The position numbers and the translations under genes were made by a program. Shown in pieces: positions 47,701 through 57,479 of a stretch of DNA of 64,000 nucleotides (position 1 is its first letter; each line of letters opens with the position of its first letter). The stretch covers positions 3,628,287 through 3,692,286 of the forward strand of contig CM055111.1 in NCBI GenBank assembly GCA_029204225.1, given 5' to 3'. Under the pieces are notes generated by a model, which saw only the letters and a list, made by a program, of their open reading frames with translations, had not been told where the DNA came from and made no database searches. The stretch is from Diphasiastrum complanatum. Taxonomy: Eukaryota > Streptophyta > Lycopodiopsida > Lycopodiales > Lycopodiaceae.

Positions 47701-48741
47701 ATCATTTGCTGTATAGATAGACTTTATAGGTCCATCATAAGATAAGAGAGAAGAGAAAAACTCCCTTTTACTAGTCATGTGTGAACTAGCACCCGAGTCA
47801 ATCCACCAAGGATCTTCTCCTTTGAAGCTTGTTGAAGAAAATATGGACATCATGAGAGAGTCCTCATGTGAACTCTCCTCCTCCTCCTCCTCTTTGCTCA
47901 TGTTGGCTTGGCTTTGATCTTGCTTCCTCTTGAAGCATTCTGAGGCATAATGCCCCATCTTGCTACAATAGTAGCACTTCACCTTTGATTTGTCCTTCTT
48001 GACTTTGGTGGTTGATGGAGATGCCTTTGGGGGTCCTTCTTGATCCTCAAGCTTTGTAGACTTCTTGAATGTTGATCCTTTGCCTTTGGACTTGCCTTTG
48101 CCTTTGGTGAAGAGAGCTTGGTCATCTCCACCTTGGATGGAAAGCCTATCCATCCTCTCTTGCATTTGGCTCCTTCTTGATTCCTCGGCCATGAGTGTGC
48201 CTTGGAGTTCTTCAAGTATGGGTAGCTTACCCATAATTGCATATCCCTGAACCAAATTGTCAAATTCAAAGCTTAGTCCATTCAATATGAGTTGAACAAG
48301 CTCTTCATCCTTGATAGGATCACCTATAAAGGCTAGCTCTTTGTTCAATTCCTTTACTCTTAGGACAAAAGTATGTGCACTCTCTCCTTTCTTTTGATAG
48401 CTTCTATAGATTTGATTCTTCAAAGCTAACATTCTAGTTTGGTTCTTGGATTCATAGACCTTTTGCAAAGTCTCCCAAGCATCTTGAGCTGAAGTGCAAT
48501 CTCCTACCTCTCTTAAGAGTTCATTTGCAACATTCATTTTTATGCAATGTAGTGCAACATTGCACCTCTTGATGTATTTGGCTTTTTCTTGAGGATGAAT
48601 AGGTTCACCCTCCTTACCATTTACAATTTCCATCAGATCTTGCATGATCATGATAGATTCCATTCTAACTTTCCATATGGAATAGTTAGTTTTGTTGAGC
48701 CTTTCATTAGTATCCAAAAGATATGCATTTATAGATGCCAT
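44770..48741 (-). CDS. B1 gag-pol polyprotein, intact, 1323 aa
   Basis: A full-length copia polyprotein in one frame. Gag has NYSIWKVRMESIM near the N terminus. The CCHC knuckle has C256, C259, H264 and C269. The protease has WWIDSGASSHM with D315. Integrase has LWHKRLGH, then D512, D574 and E610 with D-E spacing of 35. RT has QMDVSNAFLNG and YVDD at 1003-1006. RNase H has D1167 in SDSDFAGD, TEAEYKAL and the final HIEICHHFVRE. No disabling change is visible. The start is the ATG at 48739-48741, aligned with the A gag start. It is the likely source of enzymes for defective relatives such as B2. Its basic linker KGKGKSKGKG before the knuckle probably binds RNA. Confidence 0.97.
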   Translation of the reverse strand: MASINAYLLDTNERLNKTNYSIWKVRMESIMIMQDLMEIVNGKEGEPIHPQEKAKYIKRCNVALHCIKMNVANELLREVGDCTSAQDAWETLQKVYESKNQTRMLALKNQIYRSYQKKGESAHTFVLRVKELNKELAFIGDPIKDEELVQLILNGLSFEFDNLVQGYAIMGKLPILEELQGTLMAEESRRSQMQERMDRLSIQGGDDQALFTKGKGKSKGKGSTFKKSTKLEDQEGPPKASPSTTKVKKDKSKVKCYYCSKMGHYASECFKRKQDQSQANMSKEEEEEESSHEDSLMMSIFSSTSFKGEDPWWIDSGASSHMTSKREFFSSLLSYDGPIKSIYTANDEACKIEGVGSIPLCLGSSKKINIEGVLYIPTITKNLLSVGQMVDNGFNVDFASNECFIKKKGKIVAKGTRLGKLYKLDAFVDTNVVMLAEKSKISTFTLWHKRLGHVNSGSMEAMIKEEYALGLPRSIGKEDKVCEACALSKAHKKVFPNSITKSSHPLELIHSDVHIASTKSNGGSSMFLTFIDDYSRYCWVFLLSFKSQVFDTFVKFKLFVEKHHNHSIKILRSDNGGEFISNEFKAFCEEEGIKKETSCPYTPQQNGVAERRNRTLCECSKALRLDACFPKSFWGESLVCANYLMNRVSCKAIEGKTPYEMLYGKRPNLNHLKVFGCICYVHVPLETRTKEDPSSTRGIMLGYASSSKGYKVYLPSLNKFVVSRDFIFDEHHMHMLEEGSSAPTIKKKMAEEQDLGFEEELMEEQAPNPPITPRRSSRAKVEPSRLTYQGKEQQVEGISSTSYALSSFEEPSNVEDALNSKEWYKAMLDEYDALIENETWLLVERPQRNVIGCKWVFKLKLNANGSVNKHKARLVAKGYAQERGIDYEETFAPVAKMVTIRLIIALASHFGWILCQMDVSNAFLNGFLEEDIYMEQPQGFIKHGMENKVCHLQRSIYGLKQASRSWNSRLHCYLISLSFVQSEYDPTLYIKFDDVGIVLLLIYVDDVIISGNSVDGIEKIKIDLSLEFKMVDLGCLHFILGIEVLRGSDFIFISQVNYAQILLKKFKMEVCKSVDTPMEQDVKVPNEDDERSFMDITLFRQLIGSLMWITITRPDLSFSVCRLSQSMQNPLNIHWKKAKRILRYISGTLDFGILYRGDVINLHAFSDSDFAGDKRDRKSTSAYSTFIGEGVVSWLSKKQETISLSSTEAEYKALTTTTKEVLWIKRLLVELKIMDSEEAPIIYNDNISVQHLASNPIFHARSKHIEICHHFVREMVQAKEIALEHVPSNECVADLLTKPLQKTPFMKFRSSLGVISKAMIEPS

Positions 48742-49540
48742 CTAGTCTCCTAATCAAGGACTTGACACAAATGAAGGTTACTTCTATTGATTTGATTGAA
48801 GGTCTACCTTATCCCACTTCTTAGGGACCTGAAAAGATCAGTAATAGACTTCCTATAAAGATCTAAGAATGATCTCTAACAAAATCAAATCATAGAATAC
48901 TAGAAACAATGCACTTGCTTGATTGAAGTAGACAATACTAGTAGAATTGCCCCTCTTTCTATAAAGAACATTAAAGCTTCCAAATGATCTGATCAAGAGT
49001 GAATTTCAGCAACCTAATATACTTCCAAAATCACTTGTAAAAGATCTAAATGGAACTTAATGAGGATGCAACACAATCTACTATCCAATCACAAGCAAAA
49101 AATGATCAAAATTGATGAAAAATTGATCTAATTTGGTGCATAAGTCAAGCAATGGTTGGACTGAACCTAAATCACTTTAGGAGGTGCCTACTACACCTTA
49201 GAACAGCCTTGAAGAGTCCCCAAAACTCTGATCTTCCCTCTCCTTGAATGCTAGAAAGCCTCCTCTATGAAATCACCTCCAAAACTCACTTAGAAATCAA
49301 TGCTTGGAGCAAGCAAAACTTGCTATCTTGGTAATGTGAATTGAATTCAACTTTGCCTCTGGTTTTAGACACCTAAACACCTGCAAATGAAGTCACACAA
49401 CACCAATCTCCAATGTATTTGACTCACTTTGAGTTCTAGAATCAATACTAGATGCGAAGATCCAATCTACACAAGATTTAGATCAAAAATTGTGATCAAA
49501 TTGAATGAAAACCAAGGATTTAGCTCATTTCAGCCTTTAG
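48742..49540 (-). other. 5' leader of B1
   Basis: About 800 bp of untranslated sequence between PBS and gag, nearly identical to the B2 leader at 51011-51808. Confidence 0.75.
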
Positions 49541-49552
49541 GCTCTGATACCA
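49541..49552 (-). other. Primer-binding site of B1
   Basis: The plus-strand GCTCTGATACCA is the complement of TGGTATCAGAGC and abuts the 5' LTR. Confidence 0.95.
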
Positions 49553-50234
49553 TGTAAAAATTACAGCAAATAAGGATCCTAAAACACTTGAAATGATGAG
49601 GGAAACAATAGATTATGATTTCATAAGATTAGCACAAGTTGAACCATCAAAATCCATCAAAAATCTATGCTTGAACCTCACTAAATGGCCCAAATCCTTG
49701 AAGAAGGCTTCACACGTGTGAAAGTACGGCCTCCCACAGTCTGAGTACTGTACACCAGACCTACATTCAATCCTATAATCATTAGTAATCACAAGTACTC
49801 AAACAATTATGAACATAAAGAGCAATTGCACCATTATGAGAGAAAAATCATGAAATTGCTTGATTGATTTTGGTGAGATATCATCACCTATATATACATG
49901 ATCCATCACGGTTTTGGGCAGGTATGAGTAGCCCTAAACCTATCCCTGATGCTAATTTTGGTGGATCTTTCATCCCTACCAAGTTAGGGTTGGAATCTTG
50001 GAGATCCCTCAACAATGCAAAAACTACCAAAAATAGCTCCTATTTTTTCTCCCTTGTATGTAAGCATAATTTGGACTCATTCCAAAGGTTCTAACACTTA
50101 GGTCTACTTGAGAACATCCTTATGAATGGAATCCTATGCTATTTGGCACGTGTGACAAGCCACATCATGACCATCTAACTATTTACAAGTCATATGACCA
50201 AAACTAGTCAAGCTAGAATTGTGAATTTTTAACA
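49553..50234 (-). repeat. 5' LTR of B1 (682 bp)
   Basis: It has CACACGTGTG at 49711-49720 and the TATA box complement TATATATA at 49889-49896. Followed on the plus strand by the target duplication GGATG. Confidence 0.95.
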
Positions 50235-50239
50235 GGATG

Positions 50240-50405
50240 ATCCTTTGGAGCGTGAAGATCAAAAGGTGTCATGAAGATTTTTGTGTCTCTTTGAGTCGTT
50301 TGACTTTCACGTCATCTGACTTTCTCTTGTTGTATCACGAACATTTCACATTCATGTCTTTCCGTCAAGATGTTCACGAACATTTTTGCTTCGTGTCTTT
50401 TCGTC
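50240..50405 (-). repeat. C2 3' UTR piece between B1 and B2
   Basis: It matches 40470-40648 (TTTGAGTCGTTTGACTTTCAC, then TTCGTGTCTTTTCGTC). It is the spacer of the B1/B2 inverted repeat. The 5-mer AAACT at 50406-50410 is the target site of B2. Confidence 0.8.
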
Positions 50406-50410
50406 AAACT

Positions 50411-50997
50411 TGTTAAAAATTCACAATTCTAGCTTGACTAGTTTTGGTCATATGACTTGTAAATAGTTAGATGGTCATGATGTGGCTTGTCACACGTGCC
50501 AAATAGCATAGGATTCCATTCATAAGGATGTTCTCAAGTAGACCTAAGTGTTAGAACCTTTGGAATGAGTCCAAATTATGCTTAGATACAAGGGAGAAAA
50601 AATAGGAGCTATTTTTGGTAATTTTTGCATTGTTGAGGGATCTCCAAGATTCCAACCCTAACTTGGTAGGGATGAAAGATCCACCAAAATTAGCATTAGG
50701 GATAGGTTTAGGGCTACTCATACCTGCCCAAAACCGTGATGGATCATGTATATATAGGTGATGATATCTCACCAAAATCAATCAAGCAATTTCATGTTTT
50801 TTCTCTCATAATGGTGCAATTGCTCTCTATGTTCATAATTGTTTGAGTACTTGTGATTACTAATGATTATAGGATTGAATGTAGGTCTGGTGTATAGTAC
50901 TCAGACTGTGGGAGGCCGTACTTTCACACGTGTGAAGCCTTCTTCAAGGATTTGGGCCATTTAGTGAGGTTCAAGCATATTTGCTGTAATTTTTACA
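50411..50997 (+). repeat. 5' LTR of B2, 95-bp deletion
   Basis: It is identical in layout to the 3' LTR up to GTTCAAGCAT, then jumps to TTGCTGTAATTTTTACA. The lost segment corresponds to about 56350-56445. TATATATA at 50749-50756 and CACACGTGTG at 50925-50934 are kept. Confidence 0.95.
50749..50756 (+). promoter_or_regulatory. TATA box of the B2 5' LTR
   Basis: TATATATA lies about 340 bp into the LTR, with the same position in all B LTRs. Confidence 0.6.
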
Positions 50998-51010
50998 TGG
51001 TATCAGAGCC
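50998..51010 (+). other. Primer-binding site of B2
   Basis: TGGTATCAGAGCC directly follows the 5' LTR. Confidence 0.95.
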
Positions 51011-51808
51011 TAAAGGCTGAAATGAGCTAAATCCTTGGTTTTCATTCAATTTGATCACAATTTTTGATCTAAATCTTGTGTAGATTGGATCTTAGCATCT
51101 AGTATTGATTCTAGAACTCAAAGTGAGTCAAATACATTGGAGATTGGTGTTGTGTGACTTCATTTGCAGGTGTTTAGGTGTCTAAAACCAGAGGCAAAGT
51201 TGAATTCAATTCACATTACCAAGATAGCAAGTTTTGCTTGCTCCAAGCATTGATTTCTAAGTGAGTTTTGGAGGTGATTTCATAGAGGAGGCTTTCTAGC
51301 ATTCAAGGAGAGGGAAGATCAAAGTTTTGGGGACTCTTCAAGGCTGTTCTAAGGTGTAGTAGGCACCTCCTAAAGTGATTTAGGTTCAGTCCAACCATTG
51401 CTTGACTTATGCACCAAATTAGATCAATTTTTCATCAATTTTGATCATTTTTTGCTTGTGATTGGATAGTAGATTGTGTTGCATCCTCATTAAGTTCCAT
51501 TTAGATCTTTTACAAGTGATTTTGGAAGTATATTAGGTTGCTGAAATTCACTCTTGATCAGATCATTTGGAAGCTTTAATGTTCTTTATAGAAAGAGGGG
51601 CAATTCTACTAGTATTGTCTACTTCAATCAAGCAAGTGCATTGTTTCTAGTATTCTATGATTTGATTTTGTTAGAGATCATTCTTAGATCTTTATAGGAA
51701 GTCTATTACTGATCTTTTCAGGTCCCTAAGAAGTGGGATAAGGTAGACCTTCAATCAAATCAATAGAAGTAACCTTCATTTGTGTCAAGTCCTTGATTAG
51801 GAGACTAG
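51011..51808 (+). other. 5' leader of B2
   Basis: Non-coding, nearly identical to the reverse complement of 48742-49540. Confidence 0.75.
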
Positions 51809-54800
51809 ATGGCATCTATAAATGCATATCTTTTGGATACTAATGAAAGGCTCAACAAAACTAACTATTCCATATGGAAAGTTAGAATGGAATCTATCAT
51901 GATCATGCAAGATCTGATGGAAATTGTAAATGGTAAGGAGGGTGAACCTATTCATCCTCAAGAAAAAGCCAAATACATCAAGAGGTGCAATGTTGCACTA
52001 CATTGCATAAAAATGAATGTTGCAAATGAACTCTTAAGAGAGGTAGGAGATTGCACTTCAGCTCAAGATGCTTGGGAGACTTTGCAAAAGGTCTATGAAT
52101 CCAAGAACCAAACTAGAATGTTAGCTTTGAAGAATCAAATCTATAGAAGCTATCAAAAGAAAGGAGAGAGTGCACATACTTTTGTCCTAAGAGTAAAAGA
52201 ATTGAACAAAGAGCTAGCCTTTATATGTGAACCTATCAAGGATGAAGAGCTTGTTCAACTCATATTGAATGGACTAAGCTTTGAATTTGACAGTTTGGTT
52301 CAGGGATATGCAATTATGGGTAAGCTACCCATACTTGAAGAACTCCAAGGCACGCTCATGGCCGAGGAATCAAGAAGGAGCCAAATGCAAGAGAGGATGG
52401 ATAGGCTTTCCATCCAAGGTGGAGATGACCAAGCTCTCTTCACCAAAGGCAAAGGCAAGTCCAAAGGCAAAGGATCAATATTCAAGAAGTCTACAAAGCT
52501 TGAGGATCAATAAGGACCCCCAAAGGCATCTCCATCAACCACCAAAGTCAAGAAGGACAAATCAAAGGTGAAGTGCTAATATTGTAGCAAGATGGGGCAT
52601 TATGCCTCGGAATGCTTCAAGAGGAAGCAAGATCAAAGCCAAGCCAACATGAGCAAAGAGGAGGAGGAGGAGAGTTCACATGAGGACTCTCTCATGATGT
52701 CCATATTTTCTTCAACAAGCTTCAAAGGAGAAGATCCTTGGTGGATTGACTCGGGTGCTAGTTCACACATGACTAGTAAAAGGGAGTTTTTCTCTTCTCT
52801 CTTATCTTATGATGGACCTATAAAGTCTATCTATACAGCAAATGATGAAGCTTGTAAGATTGAAGGAGTTGGTAGCATTCCCCTTTGCTTAGGATCTTCC
52901 AAAAAGATCAACATAGAAGGTGTTTTGTACATTCCTACAATAACAAAGAATCTACTAAGTGTTGGCCAAATGGTAGACAATGGTTTCAATGTTGACTTTG
53001 CTTCAAATGAATGTTTCATCAAGAAGAAGGGTAAGATAGTGGCTAAGGGCACTAGACTTGGCAAACTTTATAAGCTGGATGCATTTGTGGATACTAATGT
53101 TGTCATGTTGGCCGAGAAGAGCAAGATATCTACCTTTACTTTATGGCACAAAAGACTTGGACATGTCAACTCGGGTTCCATGGAGGCTATGATCAAGGAG
53201 GAGTATGCTTTAGGCCTACCAAGGTCTATTGGGAAGGAAGACAAGGTTTGTGAAGCTTGTGCCTTATCCAAGGCACATAAGAAGGTGTTTCCTAACTCCA
53301 TCACAAAGTCATCTCATCCTCTTGAGCTCATACACTCGGATGTGCACATTGCTAGCACCAAATCTAATGGAGGTTCATCCATGTTTTTAACCTTCATTGA
53401 TGACTACTCAAGATATTGTTGGGTGTTCTTACTTTCCTTCAAGTCTCAAGTATTTGATACTTTTGTAAAGTTCAAGTTGTTTGTGGAAAAGCATCATAAT
53501 CATAGCATCAAGATTCTTAGAAGTGACAATGGTGGAGAATTCATCTCCAATGAGTTCAAGGCCTTTTGTGAGGAGGAAGGGATCAAGAAAGAGACTTCTT
53601 GTCCTTACACTCCAAAGAAGGAATAGAACATTATGTGAATGTTCTAAGGCTTTAAGATTAGATGCTTGTTTGCCCAAATCCTTTTGGGGTGAGTCTCTTG
53701 TATGTGCAAACTACTTGATGAATAGGGTGTCTTGCAAAGCAATTGAAGGCAAAACTCCTTATGAGATGTTGTATGGAAAGAAACCCAATCTTAATCACTT
53801 GAAAGTTTTTGGGTGTATATGTTATGTGCATGTGCCATTGGAAACAAGAACCAAGGAGGATCCATCTTCCACAAGAGGGATCATGCTTGGATATGCAAGC
53901 TCAAGCAAGGGCTACAAAGTCTATCTCCCATCCTTGAACAAATTTGTTGTTTCAAGGGATGTCATCTTTGATGAACATCATATGCATATGCTTGAAGAAG
54001 GCTCAAGTGCTCCAACAATCAAGAAGAAGATGGCCGAGGAGCAAGATCTTGGTTTTGAGGAGGAGCTCATGGAGGAGCAAGCACCAAACCCACCTATCAC
54101 ACCAAGGAGATCTTCAAGGGCAAAAGTGGAGCCATCAAGGCTCACATATCAAGGCAAAGGACAGCAAGTTGAGGGTATATCATCCACTTCTTATGCTTTA
54201 TCTAGTTTTGAAGAACCGTCTAATGTTGAAGATGCATTGAACTCCAAAGAATGGTATAAAGCTATGTTGGATGAGTATGATGCCTTGATTGAGAATGAAA
54301 CTTGGTTGCTTGTTGAGAGACCTCAAAGGAATGTAATAGGATGCAAGTGGGTCTTCAAGCTTAAGTTGAATTCAAATGGGAGTGTTAACAAACATAAAGC
54401 AAGATTAGTTGCAAAAGGTTATGCTCAAGAGAGAGGGATAGACTATGAGGAAACTTTTGCACCCGTGGCCAAGATGGTCGCAATAAGACTAATCATTGCA
54501 CTTGCATCACATTTTGGATGGATTCTATGTCAAATGGATGTCTCTAATGCTTTCTTGAATGGTTTTTTGGAAGAAGATATCTATATGGAGCAGCCACAAG
54601 GGTTCATCAAGCATGGAATGGAGAACAAAGTATGCCATCTCCAAAGAAACATCTATGGCTTGAAGCAAGCCTCGAGATCTTGGAATTCAAGACTACATTG
54701 CTATCTTATTTCACTTTCTTTTGTTCAAAGTGAATATGATTCCACTCTTTACATTAAGTTTGATGATGTTGGTATTGTACTTTTACTCATTTATGTAGAT

Positions 54801-55757
54801 GACATCATCATTAGTGGAAATAGTGTTGATGGTATTGAAAAAATCAAGATAGATCTATCCTTAGAGTTCAAGATGGTAGATCTAGGGTGTCTTCACTTCA
54901 TCTTAGGCATAGAAGTACTTAGAGGGTCTGATTTTATCTTTATAAGTCAAGTAAACTATGCTCAAAGTCTTTTGAAGAAGTTTAAGATGGAAGTATGCAA
55001 AAGTGTTGACACACCAATGGAGCAAGATGTAAAAGTGCCAAATGAAGATGATGAAAGATCCTTCATGGACATCACTTTGTTTAGGCAACTTATAGGTTCC
55101 TTAATGTGGATCACTATAACTAGACCAGATCTTAGCTTTAGTGTATGTAGGTTGAGCCAATCCATGCAAAAGCCATTGAATATCCATTGGAAAAAGGCTA
55201 AGAGGATTCTAAGATACATCTCGGGTACATTGGATTTTGGGATTCTATATAGAGGAGATGTGATTAACCTTCATGCATTTAGTGATTCAGATTTTGCAGG
55301 GGACAAGAGGGATAGGAAATCAACAAGTGCCTATTCAACTTTCATAGGAGAAGGTGTGGTTTCATGGCTTTCAAAAAAGCAAGAAACTATATCTCTATCT
55401 TCAACCGAGGCCGAGTACAAAGCTTTGACAACCACTACAAAGGAGGTACTTTGGATCAAGAGATTATTGGTGGAACTAAAGATCATGGATTCAGAGGAGG
55501 CACCAATCATCTACAATGACAATATATCAGCCCAACACCTTGCATCTAACCCAATCTTCCATGCAAGATCTAAGCACATTGAGATATGCCATCACTTTGT
55601 GAGAGAAATGGTGCAAGCCAAGGAGATTGCTTTGGAGCATGTTCCAATCAATGAATGTGTAGCTGATCTACTTACTAAACCACTTCAAAAGACACCTTTT
55701 ATGAAGTTCAGATCATCACTTGGAGTGATTAGTAAAGCAATGATTGAACCAAGCTAG
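51809..55757 (+). pseudogene. B2 gag-pol, disabled
   Basis: Nearly identical to the B1 polyprotein but broken in three places. A GAA to TAA change ends the frame at codon 235 (52511-52513), before the zinc knuckle. A TAC to TAA change at 52577-52579 hits the residue after the first knuckle Cys. A 20-bp deletion near 53613 removes QQNGVAE and with it the catalytic Glu of integrase, shifting the frame. Downstream RT (YVDD) and RNase H are otherwise intact to 55757. Only a truncated gag could be made. The damage may postdate insertion, or the element may have been mobilised by a relative. Confidence 0.95.
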
Positions 55758-55771
55758 ATAGTGAGGAGGAG

Positions 55772-56453
55772 TGTTAAAAATTCACAATTCTAGCTTGACT
55801 AGTTTTGGTCATATGACTTGTAAATAGTTAGATGGTCATGATGTGGCTTGTCACACGTGCCAAATAGCATAGGATTCCATTCATAAGGATGTTCTCAAGT
55901 AGAACTAAGTGTTAGAACCTTTGGAATGAGTCCAAATTATGCTTAGATACAAGGGAGAAAAAATAGGAGCTATTTTTGGTAATTTTTGCATTGTTGAGGG
56001 ATCTCCAAGATTCCAACCCTAACTTGGTAGGGATGAAAGATCCACCAAAATTAGCATTAGGGATAGGTTTAGGGCTACTCATACCTGCCCAAAACCGTGA
56101 TGGATCATGTATATATAGGTGATGATATCTCACCAAAATCAATCAAGCAATTTCATGTTTTTTCTCTCATAATGGTGCAATTGCTCTCTATGTTCATAAT
56201 TGTTTGAGTACTTGTGATTACTAATGATTATAGGATTGAATGTAGGTCTGGTGTATAGTACTCAGACTGTGGGAGGCCGTACTTTCACACGTGTGAAGCC
56301 TTCTTCAAGGATTTGGGCCATTTAGTGAGGTTCAAGCATAGATTTTTGATGGATTTTGATGGTTCAACTTGTGCTAATCTTATGAAATCATAATCTATTG
56401 TTTCCCTCATCATTTCAAGTGTTTTAGGATCCTTATTTTCTGTAATTTTTACA
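55772..56453 (+). repeat. 3' LTR of B2 (682 bp)
   Basis: It follows the PPT (AGTGAGGAGGAG at 55760-55771). CACACGTGTG is at 56286-56295. Confidence 0.95.
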
Positions 56454-56458
56454 AAACT

Positions 56459-56530
56459 GAGAGCTGAAAGCTAGCAAAGCTTTGGTAATTGAAACATCTT
56501 GTTTCTTCATAAAGAATTTTCTTCAGAGAT
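56459..56530 (-). repeat. C2 remnant right of B2
   Basis: GAGAGCTGAAAGCTAGCAAAG and the next 20 bases match 40655-40690, the C1 3' UTR at the end of its pol. Homology fades near 56510-56530. Confidence 0.7.
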
Positions 56531-57479
56531 GCAACTTGGAAGTCACGTCTTGTAGTGCAGGCATTCCAAATGGAGCCGGGGACCACAACTTAGCTTCTCG
56601 ACTCTCAACAGTTGTTGTCCGAACCCACTCGACATACAAGTAGCCAACTCTCCAACAAAGATCAGACTTAACCAACTCAAAGGTCTGGCACCAATGTTGA
56701 GATCCAACCTAGCGCCATGCCAGATCGGGGGTCCCGAGCAACATGGGTAACTTTTCTCCAAGCAAGCCGCCTGACTTACATCAAACTCAACCAACTCGAA
56801 GCTTCATTACAAATGAGTAATATTCATTCCAGGCAAGTTGTCTAACTTACATCAAACTTAAACAACTCAAAGCTTCGTCACGAGTAGTAGAAGCCAACCT
56901 GGCACCATGCCAGACTAGACAACCATAAATAGGTAACTTCTACCCAAGCAAGCCATCCAACTTAGCCAACAGGTTAGAGTCCGTTTTCCAAGAGTTCAAC
57001 AAATTCACATTCATGCAAGGAACACCCAGGACCATAAGCCATGACAGATATGACGACAACCAGTTTCTGGGGGGGAATGGTCCCGACGACATACCGCTGG
57101 CGTCTTGGGATATGACCCTCAGCTATGTGCCAGATCAAAAAGATTTGAAGCGGCCTTATAACTAGCACTTTTATCGAACATTGAAGCCTAGAAGGTAATT
57201 AGAGTTAGTTTGAGAAAAATCCCACTTTATTAAAAAATATGAGAAGGTTACATTTCAAGTGTGTAAATGACCCTAGTTTCCAAGGCACTAGCATGCAAAG
57301 ACGAGTGCCAGGACGACATTCTAGCAAGAGGTGCTGAGACTTGGTTGGAGCTCGCTTTGAGTCACAACCCGCATCCCCCTATAGTTATGGTTAAGCAGCA
57401 ATCGGAGGCTTTCAAAATCTTTGACAATTTAAGGAGCATGCAAAAATGGAAACTGCTAAGAAAAGTAAAGCACTGAGGT
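56531..57479. other. Unassigned region with imperfect direct repeats of about 70 bp
   Basis: CTAACTTACATCAAACTT(A/C)AA and CAACTC(A/G)AAGCTTC occur in two adjacent copies at about 56760-56815 and 56835-56885. CCAACCT(A/G)GC(A/G)CCATGCCAGA also occurs twice. More GC-rich than its surroundings. Probably the untranslated part of an unrelated retroelement, but no LTR end was found. Confidence 0.4.

Larger units (their letters stand above)
44074..50234 (-). mobile_element. B1: complete Ty1/copia retrotransposon, family B
   Basis: It has two 682-bp LTRs (TGTTAAAAATTC...TAATTTTTACA), a GGATG target duplication, an initiator-Met PBS at 49541-49552, a leader of about 800 bp and an intact gag-pol frame. 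The LTRs differ at about four positions, so it is young. It is inserted in the 3' UTR of relic C2, only 176 bp from the oppositely oriented B2. Confidence 0.97.
50411..56453 (+). mobile_element. B2: Ty1/copia retrotransposon, family B, defective
   Basis: Target duplication AAACT at 50406-50410 and 56454-56458. The 3' LTR is full length (682 bp), but the 5' LTR is 587 bp because of a 95-bp deletion near its end. PBS and leader are intact. Gag-pol has two nonsense changes and a 20-bp deletion. An uninterrupted paralogue of the target is visible at 40640-40670. Confidence 0.95.

Noticed and set aside
46287-48269. Frames overlapping B1 gag-pol on either strand (for example 46287-46583, 47979-48269)
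   Set aside because: Shadows of the real polyprotein frame.
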